Shown: positions 23,788-32,031, counted from the first letter of the stretch. The stretch is 64,000 nucleotides of DNA from an uncultured Lachnospiraceae bacterium (GCA_946405625.1 CAMJHQ010000002.1:1-64000); one strand, 5' to 3'. Notes: a model not told the origin generated them from the letters alone. Numbers and translations: made by a program.

Positions 23788-23829
23788 TAAAAAAATGGCG
23801 GCTACAAGATTTATCTCATAACCGCCATC
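23788..23829 (-). terminator. Terminator of the hypothetical gene at 23891
   Basis: Minus strand ATGGCGGTTA pairs with TAGCCGCCAT and is followed by seven T. Confidence 0.85.
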
Positions 23830-23890
23830 CATTGCTTTCAGTTTCCAATTGGATTTTTATACTTTAGTCATTTACTGATATTGTAAACCT

Positions 23891-24514
23891 TTAAAATCTC
23901 GAAGCTAACTTATTAAAGTTTGCCTCCTGATATGGAATCAACTTGTGCTTCTTCGGTAACTGCCACGGAGTATAGACTTTCAAATCTCCGGTATTCTTAA
24001 AACACATTGCAAACTGCATCGATGAAAAATTCAGTGGCAGTTTTTTAAGCTGCTTATCCTCAAGTTCATTGTAACCGATGAAGAAATAATGCTCTATATC
24101 AGTGATAAGATCTTTGACTTTAGGAACTATCTGGCCGTTGTTTCTGCAAGGAATAACACCGATTCCTGTAGAAATGACATTGATCAGAAAGCCTGCATAA
24201 GTGCTTCTGTCAAACGCGATCTGCTGTCTGTTATCCAGCTTACTGTTAAACTCATTAACCTGTTCCTGTACTGCAGAATTAACTGCTCCCGCAACCGCAC
24301 CGGCAACCAGGCCTCCTACAAGCCCGCCTCTTTTTGCACCTACGACAGCTGCATTTGTAGTCATAAGACCGCCTGCACTTGGAACGGAACCTCCGACGAA
24401 ATCCCTGTTTGTTGTCACAAGAATACAATTATCCGCTTCTGCGCATCCCAACTGCGTAAACATATTTGTTACCGTCTGCAGATTACTTATTCCTTCAATA
24501 GTTACATTTTCCAT
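23891..24514 (-). CDS. Hypothetical protein with Gly/Ala-rich segment
   Basis: 207 aa, family not recognised. Residues about 50-85 form a Gly/Ala/Val-rich stretch (GGLVGGLVAGAVAGAV) that could insert in a membrane or be a glycine-zipper. The rest is soluble, with no motif I can assign. A GGGAG site precedes the ATG and a good terminator follows, so it is a real single-gene unit. Confidence 0.7.
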   Translation of the reverse strand: MENVTIEGISNLQTVTNMFTQLGCAEADNCILVTTNRDFVGGSVPSAGGLMTTNAAVVGAKRGGLVGGLVAGAVAGAVNSAVQEQVNEFNSKLDNRQQIAFDRSTYAGFLINVISTGIGVIPCRNNGQIVPKVKDLITDIEHYFFIGYNELEDKQLKKLPLNFSSMQFAMCFKNTGDLKVYTPWQLPKKHKLIPYQEANFNKLASRF

Positions 24515-24677
24515 GTTTTTTATCTCCCTTTATCATTTATTGATATTCTCTCATAGATTATATCTATCTGATAATATCACATTAGTAGTATCCTGTCAAT
24601 ACCATTTGTCATTTTGAACTTGTCATCTATTTTTTCTATAGTGCACTCCAAAGATAAAAAGCACATATAGTAATGGA

Positions 24678-24723
24678 AATGATACTTTAAATGATACTTT
24701 AAATCACGAAAATGATACTTTAA
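24678..24723. repeat. Three direct copies of AATGATACTTTAA
   Basis: Copies start at 24678, 24690 and 24711 in the short intergenic region between two minus-strand genes. Spacings are 12 and 21 bases. No function apparent. Confidence 0.7.
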
Positions 24724-24755
24724 ATCTAACTTAAAAAAACACAGATAAATAAACT

Positions 24756-25202
24756 CTAGTCATCATATTTACTCTTGATATAATCCGGTTTTTCTGCATT
24801 TGAATCAAGTGTCCACTTCTCATCAGTCATGCTATAACATATTGTTCCTACATCCGCCGACTGTATCCAGATATTATAACTGTCATCCTCCCAACAGATG
24901 CCCCAGAAATCAGAAGCTCTGCACGGTTCAAAACTAAACACTTCATCTCCTGATGCAGCGTATACAGTAACTTTTATCATATCACTATTCTTTTCTGTTA
25001 TTGCATAGTACTTCTGATCATAGCTATCAGCTTTCTCCATAGTAAAGCTTCCTAAGTCACCACCTGAATTTGGTTTTGATTCTGAACTTGAATCGGTACT
25101 TGATTCTACAGTTATTTGATTGCCATTTTCCTGTCCCGATCCGCATGCGCACATCGAAACCAACATTAAAAGTGTAAATGAAATAATAACTACCTTTTTC
25201 AT
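24756..25202 (-). CDS. Small lipoprotein of unknown function
   Basis: 148 aa: N-terminal lipoprotein signal ending near VSMCACG, a Ser/Glu-rich linker (about 25-50), then a beta-rich domain with several Trp (FWGICWED). No family recognised. Monocistronic; the surrounding intergenic DNA is AT-rich. It is unlike the lipoprotein at 20287 in sequence but similar in plan. Confidence 0.72.
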   Translation of the reverse strand: MKKVVIISFTLLMLVSMCACGSGQENGNQITVESSTDSSSESKPNSGGDLGSFTMEKADSYDQKYYAITEKNSDMIKVTVYAASGDEVFSFEPCRASDFWGICWEDDSYNIWIQSADVGTICYSMTDEKWTLDSNAEKPDYIKSKYDD

Positions 25203-25434
25203 CGCCTTCTACCTCTTATTATCTTTTTGATTATATCATTATATTAAAAAATACATTCCTTGTCAATTATTAAGTAGTAATAGATCATTCATTTTACCAC
25301 CGGACCTCCTCCCCGGCAGTATCCCCTTTCGGATAAAAATCCTATTCAGTTTCCGCAAACCTTTTACTTTTAAGTTTCCTGATTTTATAATTTTACTTCA
25401 TGACCGGGATGTACGCAAATATGAAGTATTTAGA

Positions 25435-26145
25435 CTATTCTATATTTTCCCAGATCAGAATTGATGAATTCTTCAATTCCTCTATATCACTCTCTGTCAT
25501 ATTCATATAATCTCCGCGGCTCAATTTCTTCGCAGCTTCTTTATTCACATAATATATTTTTTTACAGGAAAAACCTTCCTCATAATTATAATCTAAGTAA
25601 GGAAGTTCCTTAGATATACCCTGATCACTCATTTCTTTGATCTTAGCCTCACTGTAATGTTGTGTAAGATTCGTATAAAGTGTTGATGTAAGATATACGT
25701 AACACTCTTTTCCGTTTGGTGTATAAACTCCGTAACTACGGTAAAACATTTCCTCGGTTCTCATTTCATCTTTATTAAAATATATGCCGCTTCTCTGAAA
25801 CGGAATATATATTTCTCTCACAACTACATAGTAAAACAGGCCTATAGCAGACGCAATTATACATAATGCTGTGATTATCGCTGTTCTCACCTTTTTGGAT
25901 CGGATATTCTTCCTGATACCCTGTATTATCTTTTTATCATCATCGGTTATATCCTTAACAGGCTCACTTTCCTTATCCTCTCTCTCCGTAAAATCATCAG
26001 GTTCTTTCAGCCTTTTATAATAATCAGAACAACCTGCACATCCTTCTAAATGTTCATCTACTATTTTTTTACTGTCTTCCGATAATACATCATCCACATA
26101 AAGCGGTATCAGATCTTTTATTACATCACACGTTACTTTACTCAT
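25435..26145 (-). CDS. Anti-sigma factor with zinc-finger (zf-HC2) domain
   Basis: 236 aa. The N-terminal anti-sigma zinc domain is complete (C6, H32, C36, C39 in HLEGCAGC). One membrane segment spans about 86-109, and an extracytoplasmic sensor domain of about 125 residues follows with no recognised family. Its start overlaps the sigma-factor stop by 8 bases, so the pair is translationally coupled. It should hold the ECF sigma factor inactive at the membrane until a signal releases it. Confidence 0.9.
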   Translation of the reverse strand: MSKVTCDVIKDLIPLYVDDVLSEDSKKIVDEHLEGCAGCSDYYKRLKEPDDFTEREDKESEPVKDITDDDKKIIQGIRKNIRSKKVRTAIITALCIIASAIGLFYYVVVREIYIPFQRSGIYFNKDEMRTEEMFYRSYGVYTPNGKECYVYLTSTLYTNLTQHYSEAKIKEMSDQGISKELPYLDYNYEEGFSCKKIYYVNKEAAKKLSRGDYMNMTESDIEELKNSSILIWENIE

Positions 26146-26614
26146 CTTTCAGCTCCTCCTTTATCATAGCTCGGGCTCTGTGATATGTTACCCTTGCCCA
26201 GCTTGTCGTCTTTTCAAATAATTCCGCTATCTCCGAAAAAGATAAATCTCCGTAGGTTCGAAGCGTGAAGACCTCTTTATAAGGCTCCTTCAGCGAATGC
26301 AGAACTTTATGGACTGCCTTCTTGTCAGATTCCCTGATCACAGCCTCTTCCGGCGATGCTACCGGTTCTCCGTACTCCTCGGGCAGTTCCTCCACTCTGG
26401 ACTGTTTCTTAATACAATCAAAGTATGCATTCTTTGCTATCTGACAGAGCCATACTTTGATGCTGCAGTCTCCCCGGAACGAATCTATCTTCTTCATAGC
26501 TTTAAAGAAGGTTTCCTGAGTAATCTCTTCGGCCGTCAGAGGATCTCGAGATATGGATAGGATGTATTTATAGACTACGGAAAAGTAGTCATGGTATATC
26601 TTTTCTATATCCAC
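26138..26614 (-). CDS. ECF RNA polymerase sigma factor
   Basis: 158 aa with sigma-2 (DPLTAEEITQETFFKAMKKI, SIKVWLCQIAKNAYFD) and sigma-4 (YKEVFTLRTYGDLSFSEIAE, WARVTYHRARAMIKEEL). I place the start at GTG 26614, directly after AAGGAGGTG; the frame continues 31 codons upstream, but that stretch contains the promoter. The ECF-type promoter at 26636-26663 suggests autoregulation. Co-transcribed with its zf-HC2 anti-sigma. Confidence 0.92.
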   Translation of the reverse strand: MDIEKIYHDYFSVVYKYILSISRDPLTAEEITQETFFKAMKKIDSFRGDCSIKVWLCQIAKNAYFDCIKKQSRVEELPEEYGEPVASPEEAVIRESDKKAVHKVLHSLKEPYKEVFTLRTYGDLSFSEIAELFEKTTSWARVTYHRARAMIKEELKDE

Positions 26615-26635
26615 TTTTGCACCTCCTTCATATAT

Positions 26636-26663
26636 TAGACGGCCTAAATCGAAAAACGTTACA
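26636..26663 (-). promoter_or_regulatory. ECF-sigma-type promoter (autoregulatory)
   Basis: Minus strand: TGTAAC (26663-26658), 16-bp spacer starting GTTTTT, CGTCTA (26641-26636). AAC...CGTC with a 16-bp gap is the hallmark of ECF promoters. It lies 21 bases upstream of the GTG start. Confidence 0.78.
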
Positions 26664-26704
26664 AAATTATTTATTTTCCGTAAAAATAATTGAGAAAAAT
26701 CAGA

Positions 26705-26746
26705 CAAAAAAAAGCCTATGGAAGTATAACATAATTTCCATAGGCT
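26705..26746 (-). terminator. Terminator of the nucleotidase-like gene
   Basis: AGCCTATGGAA and TTCCATAGGCT are exact inverses; on the minus strand eight T follow. Confidence 0.88.
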
Positions 26747-26777
26747 CTCAAAGCATCATTTCCCTGTTAATCATACT

Positions 26778-27326
26778 TTACAATACTCCCATCTTTACCA
26801 GCACATTTTCAATCTCATTCCAGCTATGTACGCGGTGCATTCCATTTCCTTCCGCATCATAGTATTCATTATATGGTGCCGATACCAGAATCTTCTCATA
26901 GTCTGCACCTTCAAGATTATGAATGCCGTCATCGATCAGAACATCACCCTTGATGATCTTCTTGTTCGACGTAACAATAATATTCTTCCATGTGAGAAAT
27001 GGATAATATTTGAAAATAACCTTATCCATCTTCTGCTTGAATATCTGATATGGTGTATCGGTCACAACGTAGAGCTGATGTCCGGCATCAATAACCTTCT
27101 TAAGGACTTCAGCCGCACCTTCAATCGGTCTCATTCGGTTATAAATCTCGTCCTCAAGCTCCATCCCGTAAACCTGTTCTCTCGTCAGCCCCGGAAACGC
27201 TTTGCACATATCCCATTCACGAATGTCATCATACTTAACATCTCGTCCATAGGTCTCATTCAACAGCTCAACCCACACATGAGTAAGATTCTCTAAAACG
27301 CCGTCAGCATCCGTAAGTATTATCAT
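26778..27326 (-). CDS. 5'(3')-deoxyribonucleotidase-like HAD protein (NT5C family)
   Basis: 182 aa. Opens with the HAD motif I TDADGVL (DxDG); motif II is VVTDTP and motif IV is LIDDGIHNL. These match the cytosolic NT5C group, which removes phosphate from nucleoside monophosphates. Single gene with its own terminator. Because this group also contains many uncharacterised HAD phosphatases, the substrate is uncertain. Confidence 0.8.
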   Translation of the reverse strand: MIILTDADGVLENLTHVWVELLNETYGRDVKYDDIREWDMCKAFPGLTREQVYGMELEDEIYNRMRPIEGAAEVLKKVIDAGHQLYVVTDTPYQIFKQKMDKVIFKYYPFLTWKNIIVTSNKKIIKGDVLIDDGIHNLEGADYEKILVSAPYNEYYDAEGNGMHRVHSWNEIENVLVKMGVL

Positions 27327-27403
27327 TTCAAAACTCCTATTACAAGCACTTCCATATATTTCTATATTACTTCTTCAGTATCATTCATTTCCATATCACA
27401 GAA

Positions 27404-27874
27404 TTACAGCGGACACTCAATTATGATCATAGTATCCTTAAATCCGTTTCTATAGTAGAACCTTAATCCATCCTTATTCAGAGGAAATACCTGCGTTCTG
27501 AAGAAATCCGCATTATTATCTCTTCCGTACTGCTTCACAACATCCATCAGCTGAGTGCCGATTCCCTTGCTTCTGTAAGATGCTGTAACCACGAGATCCT
27601 GCAGATAGACTGCAAGCTCCGGCTTCAGACAAGGAACCTCCTTGGATTTAATAAGCACCACATGAGCAAATCCGATAACCTCTCCATCATCCTCAGCAAC
27701 AAACATTCTTTGGCGATCACTGTCCCAGAATTCTTCCATTTGCGATATTCTTGTCCCCTTCGGACTCATCACGAAATGCTGTGGCTGATACACAACTGCA
27801 TCCTCTTCAAGCTCAGTGTAAAGCTCCTCCAAACGTGCTGCATCCTCAGGTCTTCCGATTCGAATACTGATCAT
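27404..27874 (-). CDS. GNAT-family N-acetyltransferase
   Basis: 156 aa with one GNAT domain. Acetyl-CoA loop: YRSKGIGTQLMD (R/QxxGxG/A). The beta-bulge strands (AVYLQDLVVTASY) and the C-terminal FYYRNGF motif are present. Substrate unknown. Monocistronic. Confidence 0.88.
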   Translation of the reverse strand: MISIRIGRPEDAARLEELYTELEEDAVVYQPQHFVMSPKGTRISQMEEFWDSDRQRMFVAEDDGEVIGFAHVVLIKSKEVPCLKPELAVYLQDLVVTASYRSKGIGTQLMDVVKQYGRDNNADFFRTQVFPLNKDGLRFYYRNGFKDTMIIIECPL

Positions 27875-28000
27875 AAGTAACTACCTCCAATTCCAAGTAA
27901 AATCAAAGCGCCCCATCCCCAAGAACACAAATGTCATTATACCATATTCCGACCGGCTCTTGTACAGTTACCCATAGTATAAAGCACCACAAAAATCCAC

Positions 28001-28026
28001 AAAAAAGCCGGTCCCGAAGGACCGGC
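28001..28026 (-). terminator. Strong terminator hairpin with UUCG loop
   Basis: Minus strand GCCGGTCC-TTCG-GGACCGGC then six T. No intact minus-strand gene ends close to it; the SUKH gene ends 390 bases upstream, with the relic at 28082-28327 between them. Confidence 0.88.
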
Positions 28027-28081
28027 CGACTATCATAAGTATCTCAAACCATTTAACAAATCAATCAGGAATAACAGCATA

Positions 28082-28327
28082 ATACGACAAGTTGTTCAAG
28101 ATTATATTATCGATAAAAAGCATGGTGAAGAAAACTCAAATAAACCCCTAATGGAGTTACTTTTTCCAAATACGAAACCAAGTGGTAGAGGGAAAAATAA
28201 TCCTATGGTGTTATTTATGAGTGGAGTTATATTTTTTGATTTAAACAATGAATTTTATGAATTATCAAATGATTTACTTAACTATATGATTAAACAGGTG
28301 GAAATCTTTAATGACGAGATAGTATGA
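28082..28327 (+). pseudogene. Truncated gene relic, product unknown
   Basis: A plus-strand frame ending TGA at 28325-28327 encodes about 80 residues of protein-like sequence (RQVVQDYIIDKKHG ... VIFFDLNNEFYELSND ... QVEIFNDEIV). Upstream it runs without a start back into the terminator at 28001-28026. The only in-frame ATG (28151) has no clear ribosome binding site. It looks like the 3' end of a gene truncated by rearrangement next to the toxin-immunity locus. Family not recognised. Confidence 0.45.
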
Positions 28328-28347
28328 AAAAAGCGTTAATCATAAAT

Positions 28348-28387
28348 AACTATCCGTCTTCCATGTATAGTGGAAAGACGGATAGTT
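28348..28387. terminator. Long hairpin between the relic and the SUKH gene
   Basis: AACTATCCGTCTT-CCA (28348-28363) pairs with TGG-AAAGACGGATAGTT (28371-28387) over 16 bp with one bulge. It sits between two convergent reading frames and probably ends transcription, though the T run is weak on both strands. Confidence 0.55.
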
Positions 28388-28418
28388 TACATCATCTCTT
28401 AACTTGTTAATCATTTTT

Positions 28419-28835
28419 TTATATATTCTCAATAGCATTATTCATTTGATCCATCAAATAATCATCAAATGAATCATACTCTTCTTTTATATATCCGGTA
28501 AAATCCCATGAAACAACTTTTCCTGTATCACAATCCAGACACATCAGCCATTCATCAACATTTTCAATTACAACAAGATTTCCTGGTAAATCGTCAGCCC
28601 TATATTCTAAAGTGCTTTCTACAAAAATCATTTTCCCAGTAAGACCAACTCCGAGTATTTCAACCCCGGCTATACCACCGTGGCCAAACATTTTAATATA
28701 ATCAACATATTGATTTGGCAGCTTGACTCCAAGTATTTCTTCAGCATCCGAAATCATATCATCCGTTACTAAAGCATAATTAAAATCACCTTTAACTTCA
28801 TATTTCTTTATTGTATTTAAGATAATATCATTCAT
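28419..28835 (-). CDS. SUKH (SMI1/KNR4) family immunity protein
   Basis: 138 aa. The central pattern I-x-D-A-E-E-x-L-G-V-K-L-P...Y-x-x-Y-I-K-x-F-G-x-G-G followed by a Gly-rich hydrophobic strand is that of SMI1/KNR4 proteins, which in bacteria are antidotes to polymorphic nuclease toxins. Its ATGA start overlaps the stop of the LHH nuclease gene (28832-28835), so immunity is translated coupled to the toxin. The pairing of SUKH with HNH-type toxins is well known. Confidence 0.8.
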   Translation of the reverse strand: MNDIILNTIKKYEVKGDFNYALVTDDMISDAEEILGVKLPNQYVDYIKMFGHGGIAGVEILGVGLTGKMIFVESTLEYRADDLPGNLVVIENVDEWLMCLDCDTGKVVSWDFTGYIKEEYDSFDDYLMDQMNNAIENI

Positions 28836-29290
28836 TTTTTAGCTCCTTCCAGATATTGTTTAGCTCTCCATTTCCAATATAAGCTCTTAAAATTTTTATA
28901 CTGTTTATTTAATGTTTTATCATTTCTGAAGCTTTCACCATATCCTTTCAATCCATGAAGAATCCTTTTATATTCCTGATGCGTAGTTTCATGTATCTCT
29001 ACCATCGGACCAACTTCTTTCTGAAGAATATGGTGCAGCTCAATTGGTTTACCATCCCTACCAATAGGTGCATTTCCTCTTAACATACGCTGTAAATTAG
29101 TCATGCCTGTATCTTTATCAACATAATCAAAATCAATATCATTCCGTTGGTATACACGCCTACTAACATCTCTTTCAACACCATCAACTTTTACTGTCCC
29201 TTCAAACTGTATAGGTGTAAAAATACGTGGTTTGTCTTCACTTGAGGAACCATTGGTATTTCCAAAACCGCCGTAAAATCCAGTGCCCAT
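28832..29290 (-). CDS. LHH-type HNH/Endo VII nuclease toxin, small stand-alone form
   Basis: 152 aa. Residues about 62-110 carry the LHH nuclease signature: TNLQRMLRGNAPIGRDGKP, then ELHHIL, then HETTHQEY. Tox-LHH domains are usually the C-terminal tips of large secreted polymorphic toxins. Here the ORF begins with a Gly-rich leader (MGTGFYGGFGNTNGSSS) and has no secretion domain. Its start codon overlaps the DUF4417 stop (TAATG) and its end overlaps the immunity gene. Function as a DNA-cleaving toxin is family-based; how, or whether, it leaves the cell is unknown. Confidence 0.75.
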   Translation of the reverse strand: MGTGFYGGFGNTNGSSSEDKPRIFTPIQFEGTVKVDGVERDVSRRVYQRNDIDFDYVDKDTGMTNLQRMLRGNAPIGRDGKPIELHHILQKEVGPMVEIHETTHQEYKRILHGLKGYGESFRNDKTLNKQYKNFKSLYWKWRAKQYLEGAKK

Positions 29291-29952
29291 TAGACCACCT
29301 TCTTTCTACTGGCAGCAAATTCACTGTCAAACTGAAGAATCCTAATCCCTTCCTCTCTATATTTATCAAAAATATAATCCGGTGTAGACCCATATACTAC
29401 GATGATTCTCGGTTCAACAGTCCGTACAGCAAAATCAAGTCCTGCTACGAATAATTCTCTATCTTTAAGTATCTTTATACACCCATGAGAACCTACAGCA
29501 ATTGTTCCATATTTTTCTATTCCTAAACATGCCGTTTCAAAAGTTCTCTCGTCGCCAAAACGTATGTTGGGAATAATCCTAATACCTTTATCCTGAAGCC
29601 ACGTTGCTATAGCATGATTTCGATAAATATTCCAATACTGCATAACCAGTGGCATATCTCGATATAAACTGAAATCTGGAGAAATAACTCCTTCAAATTT
29701 GCTCAATACAGGAAGATACTTTTCTGGATCCTTCCATAGCCTCTCAAACACCGTATCATCTTCATAAAAATGAACCCATGAGTCAAATTCTTTCGCACTT
29801 GTACACTTAGAAAATGATATCAGTTTCTTTGGCTTGTATATTCCCATCTTTATACAGGGAATCTCAAGCATTCCATCAAATTCAGCATTCCTTACGAGGA
29901 ACGCATTAAAAACATCTTTGCACGAACTTCTAGTGCAGTTTATTTTAGACAT
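29290..29952 (-). CDS. DUF4417 family protein
   Basis: 220 aa. I recognise the DUF4417 pattern: CKDVFNAFLV at the start, WVHFYEDD, PDFSLYRDMPL, FGDERTFE, VGSHGCIK and IVVYGSTPDYIF. The family occurs in phage, plasmids and bacterial islands and has no established role. It is the first gene of a three-gene operon with the LHH nuclease and SUKH genes, joined by 1-base and 4-base overlaps, which points to a role with the toxin. No membrane segment or signal peptide. Confidence 0.78.
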   Translation of the reverse strand: MSKINCTRSSCKDVFNAFLVRNAEFDGMLEIPCIKMGIYKPKKLISFSKCTSAKEFDSWVHFYEDDTVFERLWKDPEKYLPVLSKFEGVISPDFSLYRDMPLVMQYWNIYRNHAIATWLQDKGIRIIPNIRFGDERTFETACLGIEKYGTIAVGSHGCIKILKDRELFVAGLDFAVRTVEPRIIVVYGSTPDYIFDKYREEGIRILQFDSEFAASRKKVV

Positions 29953-30020
29953 TTCTGCCTCCTTTCTCCGTCTTCATACGGAATAAAAATCAAATTATAC
30001 ATTTATAAATTGAATCTTCT

Positions 30021-30076
30021 GAAAGGATATGCTAAAATAAACAGCTAAGGAATGGGATATCTTAGCATATCCTTTC
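30021..30076. repeat. 15-bp perfect inverted repeat
   Basis: GAAAGGATATGCTAA (30021-30035) and TTAGCATATCCTTTC (30062-30076), with a 26-base loop that repeats the word GGGATATCTTA. It lies between the ImmA stop and the DUF4417 promoter region. No T run follows on either strand, so it may be an operator or a boundary element rather than a terminator. Confidence 0.75.
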
Positions 30077-30155
30077 AAAAACGTGTTAAATATCTGCGCC
30101 AACAGTTATTTAATGCGTTTTTTTATTATTTCATTCATATATATCATCACCTCCA

Positions 30156-30746
30156 TCAAGCAATTATTTTGTGTCTTCGATATAATCTCAAAAGCTTACG
30201 TTCATAATCTGTGTATGATCCATGGGCATTATGGATTCTTTTCCAATTTAGATAATAATCATATGCATACCATGCCGCTTCTGAACTAAGGTCGAAATAA
30301 TCCATTATATCTTCCGGGCATGATGGTTCTATCTTATCCACTAATACAGGCGGTGCAATTGCATATTTAGCAAAAAACCTTGCTTCTGCTTCTTCTTCAT
30401 CACTATGACCGCGATGGTCTAATACACAATGTCCTATTTCATGAAGAATTGTCATATTCTGACGCTCGTAAGGTATATACTTATCTTTATAAAATATATA
30501 CTCGGTACCAAATTCATTTTCATTATCTTCCATATAGAATCCATCTTCACTAATCTTTTTAGCTTCTCTACGTTTTTTTACCGATAAAGAAGAATAAGGA
30601 ATTAGCGTTATACCTAACTTAGATGCTATTTCAAATCCTGAAACAGGCATACACTTCACATCTAATCGTACAAATAGTTCACAAACTTCACCCTTTATAA
30701 ATTCATATCGTTCATTAGAAAGCTTATAACCTTTAGTCGTCATCAT
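30156..30746 (-). CDS. ImmA/IrrE-family metallopeptidase
   Basis: 196 aa with the zinc-protease motif HEIGHCVLDH and a downstream EEEAEARFFAKYAIAP helix typical of the family. Such proteases cleave a partner XRE repressor on a stress or cell-cell signal, as with ImmA/ImmR of ICEBs1. Its start overlaps the end of the XRE gene by 14 bases, so the pair is coupled. The product is likely the derepression switch of a mobile element here. Confidence 0.9.
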   Translation of the reverse strand: MMTTKGYKLSNERYEFIKGEVCELFVRLDVKCMPVSGFEIASKLGITLIPYSSLSVKKRREAKKISEDGFYMEDNENEFGTEYIFYKDKYIPYERQNMTILHEIGHCVLDHRGHSDEEEAEARFFAKYAIAPPVLVDKIEPSCPEDIMDYFDLSSEAAWYAYDYYLNWKRIHNAHGSYTDYERKLLRLYRRHKIIA

Positions 30747-31065
30747 CTGCCTCCATAAGTATGTTAATTATTTCTCTTTTATCCGCCTTGGACATTTGCG
30801 TTACATTTCTTGCAATTAATTTCTTTGCATAACCTAATTCTTCTTTTACATCTGGAGAAATACCTTCAAGTAAGTAATCTGATGTCGTATTCAGTGCAAT
30901 AGCTAACTTGATCAAAACACTTGCGCGCGGAATTCTATCTCCCTTGATATAATGTGAAATTGCAGCCTCAGTAATCCCCGCTTTCAATGACAACTGTTTC
31001 TGTGTCATTCCCTTTTGATCAAGTAATTCAGAAATCCTTGCTCCCATAGTTTTATTAGTTTCCAT
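30733..31065 (-). CDS. XRE-family repressor
   Basis: 110 aa: one Cro/CI-type HTH (GMTQKQLSLKAGITEAAISH, then YIKGDRIPRASVLIKLA), and a C-terminal tail of about 40 residues (VKEELGYAKKLIARNV) that may be the ImmA cleavage or oligomerisation region. I start at ATG 31065, after AGAGGA; the frame is open another 30 codons but those are Lys/Gln-rich and lack a better site. Likely target is the element's own promoters; the operator is not identified. Confidence 0.87.
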   Translation of the reverse strand: METNKTMGARISELLDQKGMTQKQLSLKAGITEAAISHYIKGDRIPRASVLIKLAIALNTTSDYLLEGISPDVKEELGYAKKLIARNVTQMSKADKREIINILMEADDDD

Positions 31066-31451
31066 AATAATCCTCTTCTTTCTTTTCTGAGTTTTGTCCT
31101 GTTTCTTATTCTGTGTCTGAATAGTTATGATTTCTCTGTTTTTGTTCTGTTTCATTCTAATTAGTCCTTTATATGAATTATAACACTGATTATCATTTTG
31201 TCAAGTTTTGTTGTGGTTTTTATAAATATTCTATCATTTACATACTTTATCTAGTACCTGTCAATTAAGCAACCTTATTTTGTTAACCCAACTCCAACTT
31301 TCCAAATTAATAAATATTGACAAAGGTCATATGCCCGCTTTCGAACAGAGAACGGAGAAATGTCGAATTCTCGTTAGATGAAAATCTATCATATCGCCCA
31401 TGCTATAGAAATACCTCTCAAGAATCTCTTTGATTCTCGATAGATGGCACG

Positions 31452-31478
31452 AAAAAAAGGGCTTTCCAGCCCTTAAAG
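31452..31478 (-). terminator. Terminator-like hairpin
   Basis: Minus strand AAGGGCT-GGAA-AGCCCTT followed by seven T. No gene is seen upstream on that strand within 140 bases except the candidate small ORF at 31624-31731. Confidence 0.75.
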
Positions 31479-31588
31479 ATATGCCACTTAGCATTATATT
31501 CATTTGACACTATATCATCATAATGTTATTATACTAGATGAAAAGGGTGCTACCGATAGACGGTTGCCCTTGAAATATAGTTAATTAC

Positions 31589-31634
31589 AAAAAGTAACTG
31601 CCAAGTTTCTCAGGCTAGGGCAGTTACTTTTTTG
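31589..31634. terminator. Bidirectional terminator
   Basis: AAAAAGTAACTGCC (31589-31602) and GGCAGTTACTTTTT (31619-31632) are exact inverses, giving T runs on both strands. Such symmetric hairpins often end convergent toxin/antitoxin RNAs of type I systems. Confidence 0.82.
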
Positions 31635-31731
31635 TATTGATGGTCTTGCTTCGTCTACTGACCTGTTTGCTGTTTTTACCCAGCTCATAGCCAATCTTGA
31701 ATGCAGCTCCGCATAGAGCGGCAGCTATCAT
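31624..31731 (-). CDS. Candidate 35-aa peptide, possibly a type I toxin-like ORF
   Basis: ATG at 31731, TAA at 31626-31624, inside the bidirectional terminator arm. The peptide starts with an Ala-rich hydrophobic stretch (MIAAALCGAAFKIGYELG) and ends in a Lys/Arg/Ser tail, the layout of small membrane toxins. No convincing ribosome binding site is seen. The call rests only on layout and terminator position. Confidence 0.25.
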   Translation of the reverse strand: MIAAALCGAAFKIGYELGKNSKQVSRRSKTINTKK

Positions 31732-32031
31732 TAATAATCAATCTAGCGTCCTAAATTTGTATATTTATTTTGGCCTATATATTCATTTTTTGACGAATAA
31801 TCATTAGGATATTTATTAATTATCATCTGTCATAACTCGTGCGATTCTCAACACACATAAGATAATAATCATAAAGCTGTATTAGCTCCTCATCCAATTA
31901 ATCAATTGCAGTCTCAAAATAACTTTGTAAAACTTTGTAAACTTTGTAAAATCATATCATTTTGTCGCATTTTATCATTCATCATCGTTATAATTATTGA
32001 GAGTATAAATAACGGAGTTATTTCAAGGCCT

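Larger units (their letters stand above)
31156..31905. other. Long AT-rich gap with hairpins
   Basis: About 750-840 bases without an established gene, between the XRE gene and an ECF sigma gene. It holds a minus-strand terminator (31452-31478), a bidirectional terminator (31589-31634), a candidate 35-aa ORF (31624-31731), and a plus-strand hairpin near 31540-31572. A run of three CTTTGTAAA-like repeats lies at about 31922-31949. The piece at 31320-31440 has no recognisable content. Confidence 0.6.
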
